Below, in pieces: positions 47,214 through 58,795 of a stretch of DNA of 64,000 bases. The notes under the pieces are model-generated. The model ran no database searches. It was not told the origin of the DNA and worked only from the letters and a program-made list of their open reading frames with translations. The first letter of the stretch is position 1. Each line of letters opens with the position of its first letter. The stretch is from Bradyrhizobium forestalis. GTDB lineage: Bacteria; Pseudomonadota; Alphaproteobacteria; Rhizobiales; Xanthobacteraceae. The stretch is from contig NZ_PGVG01000001.1 of NCBI RefSeq assembly GCF_002795245.1, forward strand, positions 372,001-436,000, given 5' to 3'. The position numbers and the translations under genes were made by a program.

Positions 47214-48107
47214 TTGATCGACAAGCTTGAACTGTTGCTGGCGCTCGCGAAGGAGCGGCATTTCGGACGCGCTGCCGAGGCCTGCGGCGTGACGCAACCG
47301 ACGATGTCGACCGGGCTGAAGCAACTCGAGGAAATTCTCGGCGTCATGCTGGTTCAGCGCGGCTCGCGCTTTCAGGGATTCACCCCTGAAGGCGAGCGGG
47401 CACTGGACTGGGCGCGGCGGATCGTGGGCGATGCCCGCGCGATGCGCGACGAGATCAACGGGCTGAAGCATCAGCTCTCCGGCGAGATCCGCATCGCGGC
47501 GATCCCGACCGTGCTTGGCATGGTCGCCTCGCTGACGACGCCGTTTCGCGCGAGGCATCCCGAGGTGCGCTTCCGCATCCAATCCACCACCTCGTCCGAG
47601 GTGCTGGGGTTGCTCGAAAATCTCGAGGTGGATGCGGGGCTGACCTATATCGAGAACGAGCCGATCGGGAAGGTGCGCACCATTCCGCTCTACAACGAGA
47701 GCTATCGCCTGCTGACCGCGCCGGATGCGATGTTCGGCGACCGCGAGACGGTGACCTGGACCGAGGTCGGGCAGGTGCCGCTGTGCCTCTTGACGCCCGA
47801 CATGCAGAACCGCCGCATCATCGACCGCGCGTTGCGCTCGGTCGGCGCGGAGGCGACGCCGACGCTGACGTCGAACTCGCTGCTGGTTCTGTTCACGCAT
47901 GTGAAGACGGGGCGCTGGGCCAGCGTGATGCCGGCCAAGCTCGCCGAGACGCTCGGCCTGTCCGATACCGTCCGTTCGATCCCGATCGTCGACCCCGAGG
48001 TCAATTACAGCATCGGCCTGGTGATCCCGCAGCGCGATCCAATGACGCCGCTGATCGCCGCGCTGGTCAATGTGGCGCGGGAAGTGGCGCCGAAGCTGCA
48101 ATCGTAG
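47214..48107 (+). CDS. LysR-family regulator divergent from the formate dehydrogenase operon (FdsR-like)
   Basis: A 297-residue LysR-type regulator. The N-terminal helix-turn-helix is HFGRAAEACGVTQPTMSTGL (about 16-35). A linker helix and a periplasmic-binding-like inducer domain follow (GEIRIAAIPTVLGMVASLTT, VDAGLTYIENEP, SNSLLVLFTHVKTGRWASVM). The start is a TTG at 47214 behind GAGGGGA. Divergence from fdsG and the two dyads between them suggest it controls fdsGBACD, as FdsR does in Cupriavidus necator. This is inferred from position. The inducer (formate or oxalate) is not known. Confidence 0.88.
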   Translation: MIDKLELLLALAKERHFGRAAEACGVTQPTMSTGLKQLEEILGVMLVQRGSRFQGFTPEGERALDWARRIVGDARAMRDEINGLKHQLSGEIRIAAIPTVLGMVASLTTPFRARHPEVRFRIQSTTSSEVLGLLENLEVDAGLTYIENEPIGKVRTIPLYNESYRLLTAPDAMFGDRETVTWTEVGQVPLCLLTPDMQNRRIIDRALRSVGAEATPTLTSNSLLVLFTHVKTGRWASVMPAKLAETLGLSDTVRSIPIVDPEVNYSIGLVIPQRDPMTPLIAALVNVAREVAPKLQS

Positions 48108-48156
48108 GGATTTGCAGCGCGATGAGATCAGGCTTGATTGCTCCAACGGAGGTGTG

Positions 48157-48277
48157 CTCCCTCGCCCGCTTGCGGGAGAGGGTTGGGGAGAGGGTGTTTC
48201 CGCAATGGGACAATCCCCTAGTGGAGAAAGCCCTCACCCGCGCCTTCGGCGCGACCTCTCCCGCAAGCGGGAGAGGT
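48157..48277. repeat. Palindromic intergenic repeat, copy A (CCCGCTTGCGGGAGAGG family)
   Basis: Outer arms CCCGCTTGCGGGAGAG (from 48165) and CTCTCCCGCAAGCGGGAGAG (to 48275) enclose GGTTGGGGAGAGGG, a short variable part and CGCGCCTTCGGCGCG. The same components, in opposite order, occur at 58012-58160. Each end is itself a hairpin (CCCGC TT GCGGG). This is a dispersed element known to me from Bradyrhizobium and relatives. It sits between the convergent LysR and kinase genes. Confidence 0.85.
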
Positions 48278-48330
48278 GTTCGAGCCGCGGCATCGATCCA
48301 ACCTAAAGCGATTCTGCTCTAGAGCGAGCC

Positions 48331-50661
<2,331 letters not shown>

Positions 50662-50777
50662 GCCTTCGGCCCCCTGAAAACCTGCTTGCAACTGAAGTCC
50701 GGAAGCAGCCCCACGTCGCTTCCGAATCACACTGATTTGAATCCAGTTTTCGCGGGCTGTCGAGAGTCAACGAATCG

Positions 50778-50792
50778 TTAACGCAAAATTAT
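50778..50792. promoter_or_regulatory. CtrA-like half-sites upstream of the PleC-like kinase
   Basis: TTAA, seven bases, TTAT (50778-50792) differs by one base from the CtrA consensus TTAA-N7-TTAA. It is 117 bp before the kinase start, in AT-richer DNA. It is suggestive only. Confidence 0.3.
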
Positions 50793-50883
50793 TCTTATCC
50801 AACGCGCAGTTTGTGCATCGGGTGTCCGCAAACTCACGGGCGCGAGGAGTCCGAAACGAGAACGTGTGACTCTCCACGCATTC

Positions 50884-52260
50884 TCATCGCGCACGCGGCG
50901 GTTCGGCGTGACTGATGACGCGCTTCACGCTCGGGAACGCGCGCCGCAATGCGCGCTCGATCGCGTCCACACGCTCGTGCACCTTGATCACGCTCATCGA
51001 CGGCGCAGCGCGGCAGTGGAAATTGACGATCTCGCCGGCGTCGGTGTTGCGGACCCGCACATTGTGGATGTCGTGGATCTCGCCTTCGCCGGCGAATTCG
51101 GCCAGCGCGGCGGCGATGGTCTGCACCCTCTCCGGCGCGGCATCGACGCCGAACGGCAGTCCCGGTTCCAGCGGCTCGATGTGAACGTCGACCTCGACGT
51201 CCTCGCCGAACTCCTCCTGGATGTTGCGCTCCAGCGTGTTGGCGATGTCGTGGGCGGCCTCGAGCCGCATGTCGGCTTCGACCTCGAGGTCGATGCTGAC
51301 GATCAGCTTGGCGCCGAGATCGTGCACCGTGACGTGGTGGATGGCGAGCCCGGAATTGCGCGCGATCACCATGATGCGGTCGCGCACGGTCTCGTTGTCG
51401 CGCGCGACCGGCACCGCGGCGAACGTGAGGTCGGCATCGCCGAAGGCCTTGGTGACCGCGGCCTGCGCGTTGCGCTTGATATCCTCGACACGGTCGATCG
51501 GATAGGTCCGCGGCACCTTCGCGATGGTGTCGATGAACGTGGTCGCTCCGACCATGCGAACGCGCAGCCGGTCGACGTCGATCACGCCCGGTACGCCGCG
51601 GATCGCGGCGGTGGCCTTCTGCTGCGCGCCTTCGGGAGCGCGATCGACCAGCGTCTGCACGGTCGAGCCGGCCATGCGCAGGCCGAGCGCTGCGATCATC
51701 ACGGCAACCGCGGCGGCCGCGGCCGCGTCGCCCCACCAGAAGCCGAGGGCGGCGAGGACCAGGCCTACGATCACAGCGAGCGAGCCCATCACGTCGGAGG
51801 CGAAATGCAGCGCATCCGCCGCCAGCGCCTGGCTCCTGGTCTCCCGCGCGGCGCGGTGCAGGGCACGGGCGCGCCAGAGATTGACGGCGATGTCGGCCAC
51901 CAGCACCACGAACGGCACGGCCGAAATGGTCGGCGGCGGGGTTCCCTCGCGCAGCCGGCTATAGGCCTCGACCAGGATGCCGCCGGCGAGCACGTAGAGC
52001 AGGGCGGTGACGCCGAGCGCGGAGACGCTTTCCAGCTTGCCGTGGCCGTAATGGTGCTCTTCGTCCGCGGGCTTGTCGGACACCCGCACCACCGCCCAGG
52101 TGATGATGGTCGCGACCAGGTCGATCGAGGAATGCAGGGCCTCGGAGATCAGCGCCAGCGAGCCGATCGCGATCCCGACCACGAATTTGGCCGCCGCCAT
52201 GCTGCCGCTGGCAAAGATGGAGATCGCGGCGACCGAGGTTTTGCTGGGCTGGGAGGTCAT
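50884..52260 (-). CDS. Cation diffusion facilitator transporter
   Basis: An inner-membrane divalent metal/proton antiporter of the CDF family, 458 residues, longer than usual. Six helices occupy residues 1-210, with metal-site pairs H43/D47 (ALHSSIDLV) and H152/D156 (ALHFASDVMG), the HxxxD signature. A His-rich loop (EEHHYGHGK, 67-75) follows helix 2. The C-terminal region is extended to about 250 residues, with a second cytosolic repeat (IHHVTVHDLGAKLIVSIDLE, then IHDIHNVRVRN). This is seen in longer CDF proteins. Zn, Fe or Mn cannot be told apart with confidence. ATG 52260 begins MTSQPSKTS, and the ORF upstream is repeat DNA. Confidence 0.9.
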   Translation of the reverse strand: MTSQPSKTSVAAISIFASGSMAAAKFVVGIAIGSLALISEALHSSIDLVATIITWAVVRVSDKPADEEHHYGHGKLESVSALGVTALLYVLAGGILVEAYSRLREGTPPPTISAVPFVVLVADIAVNLWRARALHRAARETRSQALAADALHFASDVMGSLAVIVGLVLAALGFWWGDAAAAAAVAVMIAALGLRMAGSTVQTLVDRAPEGAQQKATAAIRGVPGVIDVDRLRVRMVGATTFIDTIAKVPRTYPIDRVEDIKRNAQAAVTKAFGDADLTFAAVPVARDNETVRDRIMVIARNSGLAIHHVTVHDLGAKLIVSIDLEVEADMRLEAAHDIANTLERNIQEEFGEDVEVDVHIEPLEPGLPFGVDAAPERVQTIAAALAEFAGEGEIHDIHNVRVRNTDAGEIVNFHCRAAPSMSVIKVHERVDAIERALRRAFPSVKRVISHAEPPRAR

Positions 52261-52353
52261 GGCCGGGGATTTAGCAGCCCAGCGGGGGACATCAAGTGAT
52301 GATCCACAGAAGTAGTCGCAAGTGAGTTGCAGGAGCGGGACCACGTCGACGAT

Positions 52354-52432
52354 GTCATTCCGGGATGGTCCGAAGGACAGACCCGGAATCTCGAGATTCC
52401 GGGTTCGGCTCTTTGAGCCGCCCCGGAATGAC
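52354..52432. repeat. Palindromic intergenic repeat with GTCATTCCGGG ends
   Basis: Outer arms GTCATTCCGGG (52354-52364) and CCCGGAATGAC (52422-52432) are inverted. The centre holds a perfect 22-bp palindrome (52382-52403) and GGCTC/GAGCC arms. It folds as a multi-hairpin. I recall this as a widespread Bradyrhizobium element. It lies between two co-oriented genes. Confidence 0.85.
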
Positions 52433-52441
52433 GGTGGCTCC

Positions 52442-53410
52442 TCACACCGTCACCACGATCTTCCCCAGATGCTTGTTCGCCTCCATGTGCTCGAACGCCT
52501 TGTCGATGTCGTTGAACGCATAGACTTTGTCGATCGGCAGCTGCAGTTTTCGCGACTCGACCGCGCCCCAGATGTCCCTGTGGACCTCCGCAAAAATCTC
52601 GCGGACCTCCTCGATGGTGCGGGTACGGAAGGTGACGCCGACATAGTCGATGCGGCGGGCCGCATGCAGGTCGAAGTTGAAGTCGGCATGGGTGCCGCCG
52701 AGCCGGCCGACATTGACGATGCGGCCCTTGATCTTCGTCGCGGCGAGGTTCTGGCTCGCGACCTTGCCCGAGACCTGGTCGACGATGAGGTCGACGCCTT
52801 CGCCGTTCGTCGCCTTCAGCACCTCGTCGACCCATTTCGGATCGGAGCTATCGACGGCGAGGTCGGCGCCGTATTCCTTCAGCCGGCCACGGCGAGTGGC
52901 ATCGGTCGACGAGCCGATCACGAGCTTGGCCCCCTTGAGCCTGGCGATCTGCATCGCCATCAGCCCGACGCCGGAGCTCGCGCCCTGGACCAGCACGCTC
53001 TGGCCAGCCTGCACTCCGCCGACGGTGACGACGGCATTGTGCATGGTCGCGAGCGCGATGGGGAGGGTGGCGGCCTCCTCGAAATTCATGTTCGAGGGTG
53101 CATGGAATAACCGGCCGTGATCGGCCAGGGTATATTCGGCAAACGCCGCGCTGCCCGAGCCCATGATGCGGTCGCCGACCTTCACGCCCTTCGCATCCGG
53201 TCCGAGCTCGGCGACCTCGCCGGCCCATTCCATTCCGAGCACAGTGCCGACCCCGCCGGCCGCGCCATGGGCGTGGCCTTTGCGCATGCCGGCGTCGGCG
53301 CGGTTCAGCCCGCAAGCGCGGACGCGGACCAGCACCTGCGTGCCCTTCGGCTTCGGTTGAGCGACGTCGGAAATCCCAGCACCGTCAGCGCCGTAGACGT
53401 AGGCTTTCAT
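52442..53410 (-). CDS. NADPH:quinone oxidoreductase-like medium-chain dehydrogenase
   Basis: A 322-residue zinc-independent MDR enzyme of the quinone-oxidoreductase type. An N-terminal GroES-like domain (VRVRACGLNRADAGMRKG, LGMEWAGEVAELG) is followed by a Rossmann domain with QGASSGVGLMAMQIARLKGA (NADPH) and the DxVxD-like LIVDQVSG. It lacks the catalytic-zinc Cys/His set of alcohol dehydrogenases. It is probably cytosolic and reduces quinones or enones. The nitronate monooxygenase start is 1 kb upstream on the same strand, with a 25-bp gap between the genes, so they may be co-transcribed. Confidence 0.88.
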   Translation of the reverse strand: MKAYVYGADGAGISDVAQPKPKGTQVLVRVRACGLNRADAGMRKGHAHGAAGGVGTVLGMEWAGEVAELGPDAKGVKVGDRIMGSGSAAFAEYTLADHGRLFHAPSNMNFEEAATLPIALATMHNAVVTVGGVQAGQSVLVQGASSGVGLMAMQIARLKGAKLVIGSSTDATRRGRLKEYGADLAVDSSDPKWVDEVLKATNGEGVDLIVDQVSGKVASQNLAATKIKGRIVNVGRLGGTHADFNFDLHAARRIDYVGVTFRTRTIEEVREIFAEVHRDIWGAVESRKLQLPIDKVYAFNDIDKAFEHMEANKHLGKIVVTV

Positions 53411-53435
53411 GAATTACTCTCGCTTCTTCCAGTGA

Positions 53436-54648
<1,213 letters not shown>

Positions 54649-54750
54649 GTCATACCCCGCGCAGGCGGGGGGTATCCGGTACGCCGCAGCTTCTCGGTTC
54701 CAGCCTCGCAGTCTCGGAATACTGGATTGCCCGCCTGCGCGGGCAATGAC
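54649..54750. repeat. Palindromic intergenic repeat with GTCATACCCCGCGCAGGCGG/CCGCCTGCGCGGGCAATGAC ends
   Basis: Inverted outer arms at about 54649-54676 and 54725-54750 share GCGCAGGCGG/CCGCCTGCGC. A GTCATNNCCCGCGCAGGCGG end is, from memory, a repeated element in rhizobial genomes. It lies downstream of no strong T-run, so its role as terminator is doubtful. Confidence 0.8.
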
Positions 54751-54766
54751 AGCGTGAGCGGAACCG

Positions 54767-55417
54767 CTACTCCGCCGACAGCCGCACCATTTGCCGGCCG
54801 CCGTTCATTTCCTTGAGGCGGTTGACGAAATTTTCCGGGCGCTGCCAGCGGTTGGGGACCTGCAACCCCATGAACTCGGCGATATCGCCGATGAAGCCGG
54901 TGCAGTTGGCGGTCTCGGCATTCCACACCGGCGAGTTCGCCTGCAATTTCTTGATGTAGGCGAACACGCGCTTGGCGTCGGCCTCGTTCAGGTACACGCG
55001 GTAGCTCGCGGTCAGATATTCCGGATCGAGATCGCCGTAGCTGGCGCCGGTCTCCGACGGCACGAAGGTGATGTGTCCGAGCACATAAGCGAGCGTGTCG
55101 CCGGCTGGCGTCAGGCCCGCGACCTCGACCGCCTTCTCACTGGTCTTGCCATACCAGACGAAGGCGTGGCCCCAGCTCGCCGCCGTCCGGGCGCGGAAGT
55201 CGACGTAGTAGGGGCCTTTCTCCGCGCGCGCGACGGAGCGCCGCGTCGATTGCGGCGCCGGTCGTGATGCGGTGTCAGCCGTGGCAAGCGCGTTCGCGTC
55301 GGCAACGCGCTTGTTCGCCTCGTGGGCCGAGGCCGAGGGCGTCGTGCACGAGAGCATAGCCGCAAGAGCGAAGCCCGCGAGAATGCAGGATCCCGGTCGG
55401 TTAGCTTTGTTCGTCAC
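54767..55417 (-). CDS. Secreted hypothetical protein with a possible papain-like Cys/His pattern
   Basis: A 216-residue exported protein. The signal peptide is ILAGFALAAMLSCTTPSASA; a Cys in it makes a lipoprotein possible, but the lipobox is poor. The mature domain has YYVDFRARTAASWGHAFVWYG, then YGDLDPEYLTASYRVYLNEA and ETANCTGFIGDIAEFMGL. The pairing of a GHAFV histidine with an NCxGFIxD cysteine recalls NlpC/P60-like and related cysteine hydrolases, in circularly permuted order (His before Cys). I do not recognise the family with certainty. It may act on envelope peptides. Confidence 0.75.
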   Translation of the reverse strand: MTNKANRPGSCILAGFALAAMLSCTTPSASAHEANKRVADANALATADTASRPAPQSTRRSVARAEKGPYYVDFRARTAASWGHAFVWYGKTSEKAVEVAGLTPAGDTLAYVLGHITFVPSETGASYGDLDPEYLTASYRVYLNEADAKRVFAYIKKLQANSPVWNAETANCTGFIGDIAEFMGLQVPNRWQRPENFVNRLKEMNGGRQMVRLSAE

Positions 55418-55459
55418 GCTATTCCCCTCGACTATCGGCCGCTACGCAAATTCTGCGCG

Positions 55460-55657
55460 TCAGTAGCGCGCCGCGACCGGGCCGGGCGCCTTGCCGATCG
55501 GGGCCTTTCCAACCGGGCTCTTGCCAATCGGCATCTTGCCAATCGGTGCCTGCTCCGCCGGATAGACCGGCACGGGCTGGCGACGCGGCAGATCCGCAGC
55601 GTTCGCAGCCGTCACCAGAGCAAGCGTAGCACCGAGAGCAATTACAATTTTCTTCAC
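55460..55657 (-). CDS. Small exported protein with tandem P-x-GK repeats
   Basis: About 65 residues: a clean signal peptide (KKIVIALGATLALVTAANAA), then DLPRRQPVPVYPAEQ and four or five tandem copies of a five-residue unit (APIGK, MPIGK, SPVGK, APIGK, APG). The GTG at 55657 is preferred because AGGGG lies 7 bases upstream. An ATG at 55663 is only 1 base from it. The mature part is basic and repetitive, suggesting binding to polyanions or a structural role. The function is unknown. Confidence 0.7.
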   Translation of the reverse strand: MKKIVIALGATLALVTAANAADLPRRQPVPVYPAEQAPIGKMPIGKSPVGKAPIGKAPGPVAARY

Positions 55658-55829
55658 AGTCATACCCCTAGAAGGTTTGGTCCAAACACGGCGATGCCGT
55701 GCCCCCAGACACGTGTCACAGAAGGGCGGCTGAATGCGTCCAAGTTGCGGCGCGCGCGGGACATGTTGGCGGCATATGTCTGGCGCGCGCAGATGTGATG
55801 TGTCTGGATGTTTCGGGCCGCGAGCTGTC

Positions 55830-55881
55830 GTAGCCCGGATGAGCGATAGTCCCGGATGTCGCTATCGCTCATCCGGGCTAC
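55830..55881. repeat. Perfect 20-bp inverted repeat (TAGCCCGGATGAGCG family)
   Basis: Arms at 55830-55849 and 55862-55881 are exact inverted copies with a 12-base loop, beginning GTAGCCCGGATGAGCG. A degenerate relative lies at 13576-13610. It is a dispersed palindromic element, located downstream of the 38-residue membrane protein gene. Confidence 0.9.
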
Positions 55882-55926
55882 GGCACTAGCAGCACGCGTC
55901 GATGCGAACCGGCGCGCTTCGGTCTA

Positions 55927-56043
55927 TCATTTCCCGAGAAAGTTCGAGCGCATCTTGTCGGCCAACCACACGACGAAGATCGCCGCGAACGAGAGAGCGA
56001 AGTACAAGGCCGTCCACAAAAGTGCATTACCGGCATTCGTCAT
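55927..56043 (-). CDS. Very small single-span membrane protein
   Basis: A 38-residue ORF, MTNAGNALLWTALYFALSFA followed by AIFVVWLADKMRSNFLGK, forming one transmembrane helix with a basic C-terminal tail. The ribosome site GGGAGG stands 5 bases before the ATG, one of the best in the window. This strongly supports translation. I recall near-identical small proteins in Bradyrhizobium. The function is unknown. Confidence 0.75.
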   Translation of the reverse strand: MTNAGNALLWTALYFALSFAAIFVVWLADKMRSNFLGK

Positions 56044-56146
56044 GGCGTCCTCCCTTTGCATCAAAAGTCGATGTCTTGCAGGGAAGGATACCGGTGGCCG
56101 CGACGCTCGATTTGCGCGGGATCAATTTTGCTGCGCTGCGGGGCGG

Positions 56147-56935
56147 CTACAGCCGAAACTCGTTGGTGAGCTCGCCGATGCCTTCGATCGCGACGGTCAC
56201 CGTGTTCACCGGCTCTTTCATGACGCCGACGCCGACCGAGGTGCCGACGGCGATGAGGTCGCCGGGCAGCAGGGTCATGTCGTGGGAGATCTTGCTGACC
56301 AAGTCCTGCGCCGTGAAGATCATGTCCGATATCGGGTAGTTCTGCCGCTCCGCGCCGTTGAGGATGGTGCGGACCACGAGCTTGGCCGGATCGAGGCCGG
56401 TCGCGATGACGGGGCCGAACGGGCCGTAATCATCGATGCCCTTGGCGCGGGCCCATTGCGGGAAAGTGGGGTCGCTGGTCAGGATATCGTTGGCGGTGAT
56501 GTCGTTGACGCAGGTGTAGCCGAAGATGAAGCTGTCGGCTTCATCAGGCGAGACGCGGGCGCAGGTCCTGCCGATGACGATGCCGAGCTCGCCCTCATAG
56601 GTCGTCTTGCCGTCATAATAAGAGGGGCGGCGGATCACGGCGCCGGGCGTCGTGATGGTGGTGGTGGCCTTGAGCAGATAGAGCGGCTCCGGCGGCTCGG
56701 GTTGGTTGAGTTTCGCGGCGAGCGCGTGAAAATTATTCCAGAGCGCTATGATCTTGCTGGGCACGCAGGGCGCGAGCAGCTCGACCTCGGGCAACGCCAG
56801 AATCTTGCTCGTGGGTGCATGGCGGCCGAACATCTCGCCCTCATGCACACTGATGCCTGATGAGGTCAGCGTGCCGAAGCCGGTCGTGCCGGCATGGCGG
56901 AATCGCAGCCAGTGCTTGATCTGGTCCGTCATCAT
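56147..56935 (-). CDS. Fumarylacetoacetate hydrolase-family protein
   Basis: A 262-residue member of the FAH superfamily (hydrolases, decarboxylases and isomerases of ring-cleavage products). Metal-ligand motifs are YEGELGIVIGR (Glu pair) and YTCVNDITAND (Asp), with the FGPVIATG and LLPGDLIAVGTSVGVG blocks. Its ATG overlaps the stop of the ketopantoate-reductase-like gene by 4 bp, so the two are translated together. A catabolic role is likely; the substrate is unknown. Confidence 0.88.
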   Translation of the reverse strand: MMTDQIKHWLRFRHAGTTGFGTLTSSGISVHEGEMFGRHAPTSKILALPEVELLAPCVPSKIIALWNNFHALAAKLNQPEPPEPLYLLKATTTITTPGAVIRRPSYYDGKTTYEGELGIVIGRTCARVSPDEADSFIFGYTCVNDITANDILTSDPTFPQWARAKGIDDYGPFGPVIATGLDPAKLVVRTILNGAERQNYPISDMIFTAQDLVSKISHDMTLLPGDLIAVGTSVGVGVMKEPVNTVTVAIEGIGELTNEFRL

Positions 56936-57951
56936 GCCACCGCCAGTGCGCGCGGATCGGCCGCCGTCGACACCCCGTCATAGAGGCCGGCGATGCGAGC
57001 GCGCTGGGTCACCATCGCCAGCACGGAGTCGAGCGCGGGCGTGGCGATGCCGGTGAGGCGGCCCATCTCCTGCACCACGGTGACGAGCGGATCGATCTCC
57101 ATCGGGCGGCCGCGCTCGAGATCCTGCAGCATCGAGGTCTTGTGGGCGCCGACCTTGCGAGCGCCTTCGATGCGGCGCTCGACATCGACGCGGAATTTGA
57201 CGCCGAAGGTCTCGGCGATCGCTTGCGTCTCCACCATGATCGCACGTGACAGCGCACGCGTGGCCGGATCGGTGCAGATCACATCGAGCGTGGCGTGGGT
57301 CAGGGCGCTGATCGGGTTGAAGCAGACATTGCCCCAGAGTTTCAGCCAGATCTCGTCGCGGATGCGGTCGAGCGCGGGAGCTTTCAGGCCGGCCGCGACG
57401 AAGAGATCCGCGAGGCGCGCTACGTCCGAGGAGCTCTCGCCGGAAGGCTCGCCGAGCGGAAAATTGTTGCCATAGACGTGGCGGATCACGCCGGGTGCCT
57501 CGATCTCGGTGGCGGGATAGACGATGCAGCCGATGGCGCGCTCGGCCCCTAACTCGCGCCACTGCCGACCGCCGGGATCGATGCTCTCCAGCGTCGAATT
57601 CTCGTATTGGCCGCCGTGCTTGTAGAAGTACCAATAGGGGATGCCGTTAACGGCCGTGACGATGCGGGTGTGGGGCCCGAGCAGCGGCTGCATCTTCTCG
57701 CTCACGCCGGTGATCGAATGCGCCTTCAGCGTGATGATGATGAAGTCCTGCACGCCGAGTTCGGTGGGATCGTCGGTGCAGCGCGGATGCACGGTGTGCT
57801 TCTCCTCGCCCGCAAGCAGCGTCAGGCCGCGCTCGCGCATGGCCGCGAGGTGCGCGCCACGTGCGACCAGGCTGACATCGGCGCCCGCGCGCGCGAGCTG
57901 AACCCCGAGATATCCGCCGATCGCGCCGGCGCCGTAGATGCAGATCTTCAT
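56932..57951 (-). CDS. Ketopantoate reductase (PanE/ApbA)-family protein
   Basis: A 339-residue NADP-dependent reductase of the 2-dehydropantoate 2-reductase family. The nucleotide loop is IYGAGAIGGYLGVQLARAGA (residues 4-23). The catalytic lysine is in ITLKAHS, and the C-terminal helical domain has KLWGNVCFNPISALTH and MLQDLERGRPMEIDPL. ATG 57951 follows GAGG. Linkage to an FAH-family gene suggests a catabolic 2-keto acid reductase rather than pantothenate synthesis. It is the first gene of the pair. Confidence 0.88.
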   Translation of the reverse strand: MKICIYGAGAIGGYLGVQLARAGADVSLVARGAHLAAMRERGLTLLAGEEKHTVHPRCTDDPTELGVQDFIIITLKAHSITGVSEKMQPLLGPHTRIVTAVNGIPYWYFYKHGGQYENSTLESIDPGGRQWRELGAERAIGCIVYPATEIEAPGVIRHVYGNNFPLGEPSGESSSDVARLADLFVAAGLKAPALDRIRDEIWLKLWGNVCFNPISALTHATLDVICTDPATRALSRAIMVETQAIAETFGVKFRVDVERRIEGARKVGAHKTSMLQDLERGRPMEIDPLVTVVQEMGRLTGIATPALDSVLAMVTQRARIAGLYDGVSTAADPRALAVA

Positions 57952-58011
57952 GAAATCCTCGCGGGACCAAATTTGGCAGTTGGTTGGATCGATCAGGCAA
58001 CAGGCTCCCTG

Positions 58012-58160
58012 CACCTCTCCCGCTTGCGGGAGAGGTCGGCGCGCCCCGGGCGATGCGAAGCATCGTCCCGAGCGCGGCGGGTGAGGGCTCTATCTTCTTG
58101 GGGAGTCTCCCCAGCGGAAACACCCTCTCCCCAACCCTCTCCCGCAAGCGGGAGAGGGGG
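58012..58160. repeat. Palindromic intergenic repeat, copy B (CCCGCTTGCGGGAGAGG family)
   Basis: Ends CACCTCTCCCGCTTGCGGGA (from 58012) and CTCTCCCGCAAGCGGGAGAG (to about 58157), with the CACCCTCTCCCCAACCCTCT part near the right. It is the same family as 48157-48277 in inverse orientation and lies between two minus-strand genes. Confidence 0.85.
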
Positions 58161-58190
58161 CGCAGCTCTTCCGTGGCTGGAAGTGTCGCT

Positions 58191-58619
58191 CTAGGCGGCG
58201 ACTTGCGGCCTGCCCTTGAGAGCCTCGTCGATGGCAGCTGCGATGTCGCGCATGCTGATGACGGAGACGAGGCTGTAATCGTCGATCACCGGCAGGTGGC
58301 GGATGTGATGACGGTTCATCAGATGACGGACGTGCTCGATCGTGTCCGAGGAGGTGCAGGACACCAGCTGCTGCACCGAGACCAGCTGTGAGACCTTGAC
58401 GTTGACGGCACCCGCGCCGTGCTCGGCGACGGCGCGCACCACGTCGCGCTCGGTGAACATGCCGACCGCGGTATTGCCCTCGGAGCGGACCACGTCCTTG
58501 ACCACCAGAGCGCTGATATTGTTGGCGCGCATCAGCTTGGCCGCGATCCCCACCGTTTCGTTCATTCGCACCGTGACAACGCGCGGCGTCTTCTTGCGCA
58601 GAATGTCTCCGACCAGCAT
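58191..58619 (-). CDS. CBS-domain pair protein
   Basis: A 142-residue stand-alone Bateman module. CBS1 spans about 8-62 (RVVTVRMNETVGIAAKLMRA, VGMFTERDVVRAV) and CBS2 about 78-136 (VSCTSSDTIEHVRHLMNRHH, RHLPVIDDYSLVSVISMRD). Such proteins bind adenine nucleotides and regulate partners. ATG 58619 has GGGAGG upstream. The promoter region contains the same 17-bp element found before both OxlT-like genes, so it is probably co-regulated with them. The partner is unknown. Confidence 0.92.
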   Translation of the reverse strand: MLVGDILRKKTPRVVTVRMNETVGIAAKLMRANNISALVVKDVVRSEGNTAVGMFTERDVVRAVAEHGAGAVNVKVSQLVSVQQLVSCTSSDTIEHVRHLMNRHHIRHLPVIDDYSLVSVISMRDIAAAIDEALKGRPQVAA

Positions 58620-58653
58620 TGCAACCTCCCTGGGGTGAATGTTGGGAGAAGTG

Positions 58654-58670
58654 TGGTATACATAATGCCA
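58654..58670. promoter_or_regulatory. Shared operator-like 17-mer, CBS gene copy
   Basis: TGGTATACATAATGCCA, an imperfect dyad ending TGG/CCA, 35 bp before the CBS start. It matches the elements at 60218 and 61723. The GTATAC core fits GntR-family (FadR-type) operators. Confidence 0.65.
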
Positions 58671-58738
58671 ATCGTCAAGCGCTGGATTTGGCGGATCCGA
58701 AAAATCTTGCGACAGGAATGCTGACGTTTGTCGCGGGC

Positions 58739-58767
58739 AAAAGGAAAGGGGCGCATCGCTGCGCCCC
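58739..58767 (-). terminator. Rho-independent terminator after the first OxlT-like gene
   Basis: Read on the minus strand, GGGGCGCA pairs with TGCGCCCC across a 4-nt loop (58748-58767), followed by CTTTCCTTTT. It separates the OxlT-like gene from the CBS gene. Confidence 0.8.
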
Positions 58768-58795
58768 TTCGCAAGCATGCAAAGCGTGTGATGGC

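Noticed and set aside
55660..55872. 70-residue minus-strand frame
   Set aside because: It runs through half of a perfect palindromic repeat and lacks a ribosome site and domain.
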